29,559 nucleotides of DNA from Flavobacteriaceae bacterium (GTDB lineage Bacteria > Bacteroidota > Bacteroidia > Flavobacteriales > Flavobacteriaceae), in NCBI GenBank assembly GCA_029238555.1, contig JAQWFV010000068.1:1-29559 (forward strand). The letters are read 5' to 3'. The position numbers and the translations under genes were made by a program. Shown here piece by piece: positions 16,341 to 24,212 of this stretch; position 1 is the stretch's first letter; each line of letters starts with the position of its first letter. Below the pieces are notes generated by a model that saw nothing but the letters and a program-made list of their open reading frames with translations, was not told the origin of the DNA and ran no database searches.

Positions 16341-18136
16341 TGCCCTTAATTACAAAAACATATTTACTTCTTTTATTAAGTGTGGCCACGCTCTTTGGAG
16401 GAGATTCGTGGAAAGACAATCAAGACCCTGTGAGCTTTAAAGTAGTGTTGAGTAAAAGCAGCATGGGTATAAACGAGCGTATTCGAGTAGACTTTGTAAT
16501 GAACAAGGATGGGGATAACTTTGTTCCGCCCTCTTTTGAGGATTTTAGGGTGGTTATGGGACCCTCTCAAGCTATAAGCTCTTCTTGGGTCAATGGGGTT
16601 AGGAGTTTTTCAAAAACTTTTTCATATACCATAGCGCCTACTAGAAAAGGAAGTTTAACCATTGCGCAAGCCCAGATAGAAATAGACGGAAAAACTTATA
16701 AAACATCTGCTCAAAAGGTGACTGTGACAGATGCCGTGAAAAAGCCAAGTGAAGATATGACTGCAGAAGATGTGGCCAATGAAAATCTATATTTGGTAGC
16801 AGAGGTCTCCAATGCCAATCCTTACCTCAACGAAATGGTTACTGTAGTGTATAAACTATATGTTGGTGCAGATATTAGTGTTACAAACTTTAGACCTGCA
16901 GACAACCCAACTTTTAATAATTTTTGGAATCAAGACATACCAGTCACTCAATACACCTTCCAATCTGGCACATATAACGGTAAGCCCATGCAATATGTAG
17001 CCTTAAAAAAAGTCGTATTATACCCTCAAAAATCAGGAGAACTTCAATTGGAGCCATTGGTGCTAGATATTACCGCAGAAGTCCCCACCAATAGAAGAGA
17101 CTTCTTCGGAGGAAGACTATACGCGCAAACCAATAAAACAGTAACAGCAGGCAATAGAGTCATTCAAGTAAAACCCTTACCTGAGACAGGTAAGCCCGCT
17201 TCGTTTAATGGCGCAGTGGGAAAATTTGATTTCTTTGTAAGAACTTCTAAGAATATTTTGAATGCCAATGAATCTCTTCAGGCGGTCGTAGAAGTAACTG
17301 GAAATGGAAACTTAAAATTATTCCAAGTACCTGAACTTAAACTTCCAGCGGCATTAGAAGTCTATGAGCCAGAGTTTGAAGAGAAAATCACAACAAATTT
17401 ATCCGGAATGAACGGTAAGATCAGTAATAGCTATACTGTAGTACCTGCATATAAAGGAAAATACCCAATTCCACCTGTCGCTTTTAGTTATTTTGATCCT
17501 TCTCTAGACAAATATATAAGCCTCACCGCAGCGCCTGTACTGGTAAATGTCATTGAAGGACCCACTTACAATGAAAACCCTAAAAATAACAATACCTCGG
17601 CTACAACAACAATCAAACAAGCTGTTGCAGAAAACAATGCATTTGGTTTTATTAAAACAAAAACAAGTCTAATCCCTGTGGCGCAAAGCAGATTTTTTAA
17701 CAGCAAAAGTTTTTGGTTGTTATGTTTAATTCCTTTCGCCATACTTCTATTAACAGTATTAACACACCGATTAATTACAACAAAAAAAACAGATCAAGTT
17801 TCTGCTCTAAGCAAGAGGGCGCAGCGATTGGCTAAAAAATTCCTCTCAGAAGCCAAAGGGAAAAAAGCAGACAAAGACGCTTTTTATGTAGCTCTTGAAA
17901 AAGGACTACAGCTTTACCTCAAAGGAAAATTAACATTAGACAATGCAGATTTTAGCAAAGAAAACATCCATAATATCTTTACTCAAAAATCCATTTCTAC
18001 AGAAACCACAAGCTTATTAATTACTTTATTAGAGCACTGTGAAGCGGCAAGATACAGTCCATTTACAGCTGTTGAAATTGAGGAGGACTACCTAAATGCA
18101 ATAAGTGCAATAAGTCAATTAGACGCGCAATTATAA
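16340..18136 (+). CDS. batD: BatD family protein
   Basis: About 598 residues. The first ATG that gives a signal peptide (MPLITKTYLLLLLSVATLFGG) is at 16340 in a TAATG overlap with the batC stop; the frame also extends 2 codons upstream to a TTG, which I reject. Most of the protein is an extracytoplasmic beta-rich region, with a membrane segment near 459-480 (FWLLCLIPFAILLLTVL) and a cytoplasmic helical tail of about 120 residues. This is the BatD (oxygen-tolerance) layout. The batE start overlaps its stop by one base (TAATG again). Biochemical function is unknown in the family. Confidence 0.9.
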   Translation: MPLITKTYLLLLLSVATLFGGDSWKDNQDPVSFKVVLSKSSMGINERIRVDFVMNKDGDNFVPPSFEDFRVVMGPSQAISSSWVNGVRSFSKTFSYTIAPTRKGSLTIAQAQIEIDGKTYKTSAQKVTVTDAVKKPSEDMTAEDVANENLYLVAEVSNANPYLNEMVTVVYKLYVGADISVTNFRPADNPTFNNFWNQDIPVTQYTFQSGTYNGKPMQYVALKKVVLYPQKSGELQLEPLVLDITAEVPTNRRDFFGGRLYAQTNKTVTAGNRVIQVKPLPETGKPASFNGAVGKFDFFVRTSKNILNANESLQAVVEVTGNGNLKLFQVPELKLPAALEVYEPEFEEKITTNLSGMNGKISNSYTVVPAYKGKYPIPPVAFSYFDPSLDKYISLTAAPVLVNVIEGPTYNENPKNNNTSATTTIKQAVAENNAFGFIKTKTSLIPVAQSRFFNSKSFWLLCLIPFAILLLTVLTHRLITTKKTDQVSALSKRAQRLAKKFLSEAKGKKADKDAFYVALEKGLQLYLKGKLTLDNADFSKENIHNIFTQKSISTETTSLLITLLEHCEAARYSPFTAVEIEEDYLNAISAISQLDAQL

Positions 18137-19071
18137 TGGTAAAATTAAGGTTCGCAATGAAAAAAAATACCGCAATGACGCCAAATGAAAAACCCTACAA
18201 CTTGAAGCATTCGCTTAAAGTGCACATGAATTGGTTTGTATTTTTTATGCTGTTGAGCCAAGTAGCAATATTTCCTGTATTAGCTCAAAATAATGCACAA
18301 GAAAATTTGATTAAAGGCACTGCAGAAAATAATCTTGAAGTCAAAAACAACGAAACAATAAAAGCACAGAGTCAAGAAATGGCTTTTTTTAATGCAGCCA
18401 CTCGAGCATATAACGATTCTAATTTTGAACTAGCCATTGATTATTACGAAAAAATAATTGCTACCGGATACCACAGTCCGGAGTTGTATTACAACCTAGG
18501 GAATGTATATTACAAACAAAATGAAATAGCACTCAGTATCTATTATTTTGAAAAATCTCTGCTGCTAAACCCAAATGATCAAGAAGTCATTAAAAACTTA
18601 GGGTTTGCTCAAAAAATGACCATAGACGCTATTCCTTCTAAAGAAGTTAATGGCATTGGAAAAGCCTATTTAAAAGTCATTAAATCCAGAAGTGAACATC
18701 AATGGGGGCTTTTATGTATCCTTTTGGTCTTTATTTCTGTAACACTTTATTTATTGTACTACTTTGCCAATACCTCACTGGCAAAAAGATTTTTCTTTAC
18801 CACCGCTATTCTTGTGGTTCTGTTGAGTGGATTATCTTACCTAAACGCTTCTTTAGTTGGAAAAGCGACGCAAAAAGACCATCCAGCTATTGTTTTTGAA
18901 ACAGCCAAAGTGCTCTCTGAACCAAATTCAAATGGTATTGAAGCCTTTGAATTGCATGAAGGAACAAAGGTTCAAATTTTAGAAAGGTTTTCTAACTGGT
19001 ATAAAATTCAAATCGCAGACGGTCAAATTGGCTGGTTATTACAAAACCAAATTAGACCCTTAAAAGAATAA
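18136..19071 (+). CDS. batE: BatE, TPR and SH3 domain protein
   Basis: 311 residues from the ATG at 18136 overlapping the batD stop. A signal peptide (MNWFVFFMLLSQVAIFPVLAQ) begins only at Met31, so the true start may be ATG 18226; the coupling overlap favours 18136, the signal peptide 18226. Two TPR-like units lie at about 84-155, including LYYNLGNVYYKQNEIALSI. Two membrane segments lie at about 191-208 and 216-234 and are followed by a bacterial SH3-like domain (about 248-308) with WYKIQIADGQIGWLLQ. This is the usual BatE architecture. It is the last gene of the operon, and a weak hairpin and U-run overlap its stop. Confidence 0.88.
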   Translation: MVKLRFAMKKNTAMTPNEKPYNLKHSLKVHMNWFVFFMLLSQVAIFPVLAQNNAQENLIKGTAENNLEVKNNETIKAQSQEMAFFNAATRAYNDSNFELAIDYYEKIIATGYHSPELYYNLGNVYYKQNEIALSIYYFEKSLLLNPNDQEVIKNLGFAQKMTIDAIPSKEVNGIGKAYLKVIKSRSEHQWGLLCILLVFISVTLYLLYYFANTSLAKRFFFTTAILVVLLSGLSYLNASLVGKATQKDHPAIVFETAKVLSEPNSNGIEAFELHEGTKVQILERFSNWYKIQIADGQIGWLLQNQIRPLKE

Positions 19072-19090
19072 TTCTTTGTTTTATTTTTTT
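19063..19090 (+). terminator. Weak terminator candidate after batE
   Basis: A short stem (AAAGA at 19063-19067 with TCTTT at 19073-19077) overlaps the batE stop and is followed by a T-rich run. The stem is only 5 base pairs, so read-through into the next genes is likely. Confidence 0.28.
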
Positions 19091-19103
19091 CATCTTTGTA
19101 AGA

Positions 19104-19415
19104 ATGGGTTACAAACAAAATATTAAAATTTGGGTGATAGGAACTTTGTTCTTATGGCTTTTTAGTGCGATTATGCCTGCTGTTTCTATTTATGTCTTTC
19201 AAGAGAGCGATCAAATTTCCATGAATGGAACATTAGAAGAAGAACAACAAGGAGAAGAGAAAAAAGAGGACCAAAAAAAAGAGTGGATCTCCTATCAGAC
19301 TTTAATCAATTATTCTACAAAAATAACCCCCCTATTAACCCATAGTTCTGTACTACAAAAATTGTACAAAAGCCCTACAAATGTGGTTGCCCTTCCGCCT
19401 CCAGAATTACTGTAA
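19104..19415 (+). CDS. Small membrane-anchored hypothetical protein
   Basis: 103 residues. One hydrophobic segment near the N-terminus (about 8-32: WVIGTLFLWLFSAIMPAVSIYVF) is followed by a Glu/Lys-rich stretch (EEEQQGEEKKEDQKKE), a short helical region, and a proline-rich close (ALPPPELL). The hydrophobic segment has no clear cleavage site, so it is more likely an anchor. I do not recognise a family. It sits 32 bases after batE and about 90 bases ahead of the SulP transporter, on the same strand. A promoter-like CATCTTTG lies at 19091-19098 with one mismatch. A small accessory of the transporter is possible but unproven. Confidence 0.6.
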   Translation: MGYKQNIKIWVIGTLFLWLFSAIMPAVSIYVFQESDQISMNGTLEEEQQGEEKKEDQKKEWISYQTLINYSTKITPLLTHSSVLQKLYKSPTNVVALPPPELL

Positions 19416-19457
19416 TACCTCCGTAATAACAACTCAACTATTTACTTTTTATCTTTT

Positions 19458-19471
19458 CTCCTTCAAAGGAG
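19458..19471 (+). promoter_or_regulatory. Short inverted repeat in the SulP leader
   Basis: CTCCTTCAAAGGAG is a near-perfect inverted repeat 34 bases before the preferred SulP ATG. It contains the only GGAG-like motif in the leader, held in the downstream arm. It could shelter that motif or be chance. Confidence 0.25.
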
Positions 19472-19505
19472 TAAAAAGGTGAACATCATAAAACAACAAC
19501 AACTT

Positions 19506-21086
19506 ATGTTTAAAAATATAAAACAAGACATCCCTGCGAGTATTGTCGTTTTCTTCGTTGCACTCCCCCTTTGTTTGGGTATAGCATTAGCCAGTGGAGC
19601 CCCTCTTTTTTCGGGTCTAATCGCGGGTATTGTAGGTGGAATCTTTGTAGGATTCTTGAGCGGATCTGAAATTGGCGTTTCAGGGCCTGCAGCAGGACTA
19701 GCTGCAATAGTGCTTACAGCAATAGGGTCCTTAGGGGGGTTTGAGAACTTCCTATTGGCAGTCGTTTTAGGAGGCGCTATACAAATTGTCTTTGGCCTTT
19801 TAAAAGCGGGAGTCATAGGGTATTACTTTCCATCTTCAGTGATTAAGGGAATGCTCACAGGTATAGGAATTATAATTATTCTAAAACAAATACCACATTT
19901 TTTTGGCTATGATGCAGACCCAGAAGGCGACTTTGCTTTTATGCAAATAGATGGTCAAAATACTTTTTCAGAAATATTAGCCCCCTTGAACGGCATTCAA
20001 GTTGGTCCAACAATTGTAGCTATCATCGGTTTGGGAATATTATTACTTTGGGATAAAATTTTGTCTAAAAAGGGTAAAATATTCACCTTAATTCAAGGTC
20101 CATTAGTGGCGGTAGTGATTGGAATTATTTACTTTGTTGTCACCAAAGATTCCGAAGGACTCTCTATTAAAGCCAGCCATTTAGTGCAGGTTCCAGTCCC
20201 AGAGGACTTAGCTTCATTTAAAGCACAATTTACCAGTCCTAATTTTTCTGGGATTGGAAATCCTGAAGTTTGGGTTGTAGCATTTACCATAGCTTTAGTG
20301 GCCAGTTTAGAAACCCTGCTGTGTGTAGAAGCCACAGATAAATTAGATCCGGATAAAAGGGTTACTCCAACCAATAGAGAATTATTGGCTCAGGGTGCTG
20401 GTAATGTGTTTTCTGGACTAATTGGTGGGTTACCTGTAACACAAGTAATCGTAAGGAGTTCAGCAAATATTCAATCTGGAGGGAAAAGTAAATTAGCCGC
20501 TATTTTACATGGTTTTTTATTACTCATTTCCGTAATGGTAATTCCTAAATTACTCAATATGATTCCACTTTCTGTATTGGCTTCTATACTATTCATTGTT
20601 GGGTATAAATTGGCAAAACCGGCATTGTTTAAAAAAATGTACCTGCTAGGATGGAAACAATTCATTCCTTTTATAGTGACTGTAATGGGAATTATATTTA
20701 CAGACTTACTGATAGGAATTGCTTTGGGTCTGGCTGTTGGCGTAATTGTTGTTTTGATTAAAAGTTTTCAAAACTCTCACTTTTTACATATTGAAGACAA
20801 TAGCAATGGTGCCCATAAAATTAAAATGACCTTGGCAGAAGAAGTTACTTTTTTCAATAAGGGTGCTATTTTAAAAGAATTGGACCAATTACCTCATGAC
20901 AGCCATCTGGAATTAGACGTGAGTAAAACCCGATTTTTAGATTATGATATTATTGAAATTCTTGAAGATTTTGCTGCTAAAGCGGTCATGAGAAATATCA
21001 ATATTACTTTAATTTCAGAAAAGGGAACAGTCTCTAATCCAGAAAGTTTTATTTCATTTTTTAACCTGAGCTCCAAAAAGGCTTAA
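19506..21086 (+). CDS. SulP family inorganic anion transporter
   Basis: 526 residues from ATG 19506 (MFKNIKQDIPASIVVFFVALPLCLGIALASGAP, the standard SulP opening shown in short: MFKNIKQDIPAS); a longer frame begins at a GTG at 19479. About ten to twelve hydrophobic segments fill the first 430 residues. Near the C-terminus, residues 440-520 resemble a STAS domain (LDVSKTRFLDYDIIEILEDF). SulP proteins carry sulfate or bicarbonate. Because the next gene, after 15 bases, is a carbonic anhydrase, bicarbonate uptake (BicA-like) is likely here. Substrate is inferred from context, not proven. Confidence 0.92.
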   Translation: MFKNIKQDIPASIVVFFVALPLCLGIALASGAPLFSGLIAGIVGGIFVGFLSGSEIGVSGPAAGLAAIVLTAIGSLGGFENFLLAVVLGGAIQIVFGLLKAGVIGYYFPSSVIKGMLTGIGIIIILKQIPHFFGYDADPEGDFAFMQIDGQNTFSEILAPLNGIQVGPTIVAIIGLGILLLWDKILSKKGKIFTLIQGPLVAVVIGIIYFVVTKDSEGLSIKASHLVQVPVPEDLASFKAQFTSPNFSGIGNPEVWVVAFTIALVASLETLLCVEATDKLDPDKRVTPTNRELLAQGAGNVFSGLIGGLPVTQVIVRSSANIQSGGKSKLAAILHGFLLLISVMVIPKLLNMIPLSVLASILFIVGYKLAKPALFKKMYLLGWKQFIPFIVTVMGIIFTDLLIGIALGLAVGVIVVLIKSFQNSHFLHIEDNSNGAHKIKMTLAEEVTFFNKGAILKELDQLPHDSHLELDVSKTRFLDYDIIEILEDFAAKAVMRNINITLISEKGTVSNPESFISFFNLSSKKA

Positions 21087-21101
21087 CCAAAAATATCTCT
21101 T

Positions 21102-21728
21102 ATGAAACTAGATAAAGTATTTGAAAACAATGAGGCTTGGATTAAAGACAAACTCAGCACAGATAACAACTATTTTGAAGAATTGGGCAAAGGCCAAAGT
21201 CCAGAATTGCTCTATATAGGCTGTTCAGACAGCCGTGTAACTGCAGAAGATCTCATGGGCTTAGGTCCAGGAGAGGTTTTTGTACATAGAAATATTGCCA
21301 ATATGGTCATAAGCATAGACCTTAATGTAATGTCAGTAGTTAATTATGCCGTAGACCACTTAAAAGTAAATCACGTAGTGGTTTGTGGCCACTATGCCTG
21401 TGGTGGCGTAAAAGCAGCCATGCAATCTGCAGATTTAGGGATTTTAAATCCGTGGCTTAGAAATATTAGAGATGTGTACAGAATTCACAGAAACGAATTA
21501 GATGCCATAGCAGATGAAGACAAACGATACGACCGTTTGGTGGAGCTCAATGTGCAAGAACAATGTGTGAACTTGATCAAAACAGCTACGGTACAAAAAG
21601 CTGCTAGAGATAGGAACTTAAAAGTACATGGCTGGGTATTTGATGTTCATACAGGAAGACTCATAGATCTTAAAATAGACTTTGAAGGAATTTTGAAAAA
21701 CATCATGGAAATATACCATTTAGACTAA
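21102..21728 (+). CDS. can: Beta-class carbonic anhydrase
   Basis: A 208-residue zinc enzyme that interconverts carbon dioxide and bicarbonate in the cytoplasm. The zinc ligands and active-site pair are visible: Cys41, Asp43 and Arg45 in GCSDSR, and His97 and Cys100 in VVCGHYACGG. Length and layout fit the beta class. It follows the SulP gene by 15 bases and surely shares its transcript. With SulP it would import and interconvert bicarbonate, useful for anaplerotic carboxylation. Tandem hairpins and a strong terminator follow. The can symbol is by family; the E. coli paralogue pair can/cynT cannot be told apart here. Confidence 0.94.
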   Translation: MKLDKVFENNEAWIKDKLSTDNNYFEELGKGQSPELLYIGCSDSRVTAEDLMGLGPGEVFVHRNIANMVISIDLNVMSVVNYAVDHLKVNHVVVCGHYACGGVKAAMQSADLGILNPWLRNIRDVYRIHRNELDAIADEDKRYDRLVELNVQEQCVNLIKTATVQKAARDRNLKVHGWVFDVHTGRLIDLKIDFEGILKNIMEIYHLD

Positions 21729-21733
21729 ACAAT

Positions 21734-21792
21734 AAAACAACACTAGTTGTTTTGTCAATAGCCATCGCTTCGCGATGGCTATTTTTTTTTAA
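21734..21792 (+). terminator. Terminator of the SulP/carbonic anhydrase transcript, with tandem hairpin
   Basis: A first hairpin (AAAACAAC at 21734-21741 with GTTGTTTT at 21746-21753, loop ACTA) is followed by a 12-base-pair stem (AATAGCCATCGC at 21757-21768 with GCGATGGCTATT at 21772-21783, loop TTC) and a run of T. The second is a strong intrinsic terminator. Confidence 0.93.
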
Positions 21793-21831
21793 TCGTCTTA
21801 GACATCACAAGGGTTTTCCAAAATAAACGCT

Positions 21832-21859
21832 TTGGATTACCTAGAAAATCTTAAATTTG
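21832..21859 (+). promoter_or_regulatory. Promoter of pheS (TTG-N17-TAAATTTG)
   Basis: TTG (21832-21834, in CTTTGG) is followed after 17 bases by TAAATTTG (21852-21859), a perfect Bacteroidota promoter. Transcription should start near 21866, giving a leader of about 36 bases. Confidence 0.72.
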
Positions 21860-21888
21860 TCCTTCAATCTTAAGCGCTGAAAAAGCCT

Positions 21889-21894
21889 GGAGGA
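21889..21894 (+). promoter_or_regulatory. Shine-Dalgarno-like site of pheS
   Basis: GGAGGA lies 7 bases before the ATG at 21902. Such sites are uncommon in this phylum, and the spacing is ideal, so it also supports the start. Confidence 0.5.
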
Positions 21895-21901
21895 AAAGCA
21901 C

Positions 21902-22921
21902 ATGATAGACCAATTAGAAAAACACATAGAGAGGGTAAAAGCTTTTGAATCAAAAGATTCAGGGGCTATTGAAGCATTTAGAATAGAATTCTTAGGGAAA
22001 AAAGGGGTTTTAACAGAGCTTTTCGCAGCCTTTAAATCTGTTCCTAATGAAGAAAAAAAAGTGTTTGGTCAAAAACTCAATGAACTAAAGATTACTGCGA
22101 CAGAAAAGATCAGCAATCTCAAAGAAGCATTAGAGGAAACAGCAACAGTATCAGGTCTATACGGAGACTTAACTAGACCTGGAAGCCCCCTTGAAATAGG
22201 TTCAAGACACCCAATTTCTATTGTAAAAAATCAGATAATTGATATTTTTTCTCGCATAGGATTTAATGTGTCAGAAGGTCCAGAAATGGAAGATGATTGG
22301 CACAATTTCACCGCCTTAAACTTGCCCGAATACCATCCGGCAAGAGACATGCAAGACACCTTTTTTATTCAAACAGATCCGGATATTCTCCTTAGAACAC
22401 ACACATCTTCTGTTCAGGTGCGGTATATGGAAAACAATAAACCTCCCATTAGAACAATCTCTCCGGGAAGGGTGTTCAGAAATGAGGCCATCTCTGCCAG
22501 ATCCCATTGTTTCTTTCACCAAGTAGAAGGCTTGTACATAGATAAAGACGTCTCTTTTGCAGACTTAAAACAAACTTTACAATACTTTACTGAGTCTTTA
22601 TTTGGCAAGTCTAAAATTAGATTGAGACCCTCTTACTTTCCTTTCACAGAACCCAGTGCAGAGGTAGACGTTTATTGGGGCTTAGAGACAGAAACAGACT
22701 ATAAAATGACTAAGGGTACCGGTTGGCTGGAGATTATGGGTTGTGGCATGGTAGATCCTAATGTACTTAAAAACTGTGGCATTGATCCTGAGGAATATTC
22801 TGGTTTTGCCTTTGGAATGGGAATAGATAGAATTGCCTTATTACTGCACCAAATTTCTGATATTAGACTATTGAGCGAAAACGACATTCGTTTTCTTTCC
22901 CAATTCAAGGGCAGTTTCTAA
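21902..22921 (+). CDS. pheS: Phenylalanine--tRNA ligase alpha subunit
   Basis: A 339-residue class II synthetase subunit that charges tRNA-Phe together with PheT (not in the window). The N-terminal coiled coil (about 1-85) ends in the [15 protein letters not shown] hinge; motif 2 is [20 protein letters not shown] and motif 3 is [14 protein letters not shown]. Length is normal. The ATG at 21902 is supported by a Shine-Dalgarno-like GGAGGA 7 bases upstream and a clean promoter. It converges on the CYTH gene with 3 bases between stops. pheT is not adjacent, which is common in Bacteroidota. Confidence 0.96.
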   Translation: MIDQLEKHIERVKAFESKDSGAIEAFRIEFLGKKGVLTELFAAFKSVPNEEKKVFGQKLNELKITATEKISNLKEALEETATVSGLYGDLTRPGSPLEIGSRHPISIVKNQIIDIFSRIGFNVSEGPEMEDDWHNFTALNLPEYHPARDMQDTFFIQTDPDILLRTHTSSVQVRYMENNKPPIRTISPGRVFRNEAISARSHCFFHQVEGLYIDKDVSFADLKQTLQYFTESLFGKSKIRLRPSYFPFTEPSAEVDVYWGLETETDYKMTKGTGWLEIMGCGMVDPNVLKNCGIDPEEYSGFAFGMGIDRIALLLHQISDIRLLSENDIRFLSQFKGSF

Positions 22922-22924
22922 AAA

Positions 22925-23395
22925 TTACTTCCAATCTTTGAAAGGATGTTGGCTTAGGGAAGCATTGTAGTATTTCTGATCTCCTGTAACCTCTTTTCCA
23001 AGCCAAGCTGGTTTTTCAAACTCTTGCTTAGGATCTGACAATTCCACCTCAGCTATAACAAGCCCCTGATTGTCTCCATAAAAAACATCCACCTCAAAAT
23101 GGTGAGATCCTACAGACACTACATGTCTGGTCTTTTCTATTTTACCAGGCAAACAAAGTTTAAATAAGGCTTCTGCAGCTTCTTTTGACAAGGAGTTCTC
23201 CCATTCAAATCTAGACACACCCCCATCAGTAGAAATTCCTTTCACGGTTATAAACCCTCCAGTCTCTTCTACCCTAATACGAACTGTTCTGTTGGGATCT
23301 GTTGACAAAAATCCTTGCTTAATAGCCCTACTAGTTACAGCTTCATTTTCAAAACTATAATCTTTGACTAAAAATTTGCGTTCTATTTCTATCAT
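22925..23395 (-). CDS. CYTH domain protein
   Basis: 156 residues from ATG 23395, which gives the family opening EIERKFLV. The longer frame starts at a TTG at 23404 and adds only MCK. The CYTH fold (adenylate cyclase class 2/thiamine triphosphatase) is a charged tunnel built on alternating Glu/Lys/Arg strands; here TVRIRVEETGGFITVKG and ARG/GLU-rich EVDVFYGDNQGLVIAEVEL are visible. Bacterial members of this short type hydrolyse triphosphate compounds in the tested cases. Stops of this gene and pheS are 3 bases apart. Function beyond the fold is not assignable. Confidence 0.88.
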   Translation of the reverse strand: MIEIERKFLVKDYSFENEAVTSRAIKQGFLSTDPNRTVRIRVEETGGFITVKGISTDGGVSRFEWENSLSKEAAEALFKLCLPGKIEKTRHVVSVGSHHFEVDVFYGDNQGLVIAEVELSDPKQEFEKPAWLGKEVTGDQKYYNASLSQHPFKDWK

Positions 23396-23478
23396 TTTGC
23401 ACAATTAAAAAAGAAATTAATTTAAAAATACACCAGAAAATGCTTTGAAGGTGTATAGCCAACTAAAAACCTCGATTT

Positions 23479-24138
23479 CTAATACTGGGCTATTTCTATG
23501 AGTTTAGAAGAAGTTACGCTTTTAGTCTCATAAGGTGTATTGGCTAGCCAAATCATAGCCTTAGCAATGTCTTTGGCTTGAATGGGATTGTATTCTTTCA
23601 AAGGACCATACCAAATGAAAAACAAACCCTTCATAATACCCTTTAACAGGAGTTCCCCCAAACGAAATTCTTTTCTGGCTCCCAGTATTAATGAAGGCTG
23701 AACAAAGTGAATCTTAGGTAATTCAAGCGCTAATAGCTGGTTTTCCATAGCGCCTTTCATCTGACTATAAAAGTTTTTAGACTGCACATTGGCTCCTAAT
23801 GCAGAGACTACTACCACCGCTTCAAAGGAAGCCTCTCTAGCCTGAAAAGCAGCTAGCAAAGGAATCTCTACATCTATTTTTTTATAGGCTGCCATCTGCG
23901 GAGTCTTATGTTTAGTACTCCCTAAACAACAATACAAATGATCTCCTTTAATAGGATGCTCTTTCAAGCCTTCTTCTAGATCTGAATAAAGGGTTTCCTT
24001 TATTTTATAGTGATCAAAGTCTAGGGCCGTTCTTCCTATGAGATGAATTTGATCGTATCTGTAATCTTGTATCAGTTGTAAGACCAAAGCCTTTCCTACC
24101 ACTCCAGTGGCACCCAATACTACCGCTACTTTTCCCAT
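23479..24138 (-). CDS. NAD(P)-binding Rossmann-fold protein
   Basis: 219 residues if started at ATG 24138 (MGKVAVVLGATGVVG). Another ATG at 24147 (MVQ in front) would lie only about 5 bases from the TATCTTTA element and be almost leaderless, so I prefer the inner one. The nucleotide-binding GATGVVGKAL opens the protein; HLIGRTALDF and LYCCLGSTKHKTP fit a short NmrA/HTATIP2-like NAD(P)H-binding fold with a conserved VVVSALGAN-type turn. Substrate and function are unknown. It is transcribed divergently from dinB, their starts 75 bases apart. Confidence 0.78.
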   Translation of the reverse strand: MGKVAVVLGATGVVGKALVLQLIQDYRYDQIHLIGRTALDFDHYKIKETLYSDLEEGLKEHPIKGDHLYCCLGSTKHKTPQMAAYKKIDVEIPLLAAFQAREASFEAVVVVSALGANVQSKNFYSQMKGAMENQLLALELPKIHFVQPSLILGARKEFRLGELLLKGIMKGLFFIWYGPLKEYNPIQAKDIAKAMIWLANTPYETKSVTSSKLIEIAQY

Positions 24139-24151
24139 TTGAACCATACGC

Positions 24152-24159
24152 TAAAGATA
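24152..24159 (-). promoter_or_regulatory. Possible -7 element (TATCTTTA) for the NAD(P)-binding gene
   Basis: On the minus strand TATCTTTA lies 13 bases before ATG 24138 and 4 bases before ATG 24147, which favours the inner start. No TTG box is seen at the right distance. Confidence 0.4.
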
Positions 24160-24164
24160 CGCTT

Positions 24165-24198
24165 TTGAGAGAAAATAGGCTTGGAATATATATCTTTG
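24165..24198 (+). promoter_or_regulatory. Promoter of dinB (TTG-N23-TATCTTTG)
   Basis: TTG (24165-24167) and TATCTTTG (24191-24198) are 23 bases apart, the long end of the range. The -7 element is a perfect match and ends 14 bases before ATG 24213. No LexA-like palindrome is apparent. Confidence 0.6.
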
Positions 24199-24212
24199 AG
24201 AAAAGCTTTTTA

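Noticed and set aside
24165..24212. Upstream TTG extension of dinB
   Set aside because: The extension runs through a perfect TATCTTTG promoter element that should lie outside the coding region.
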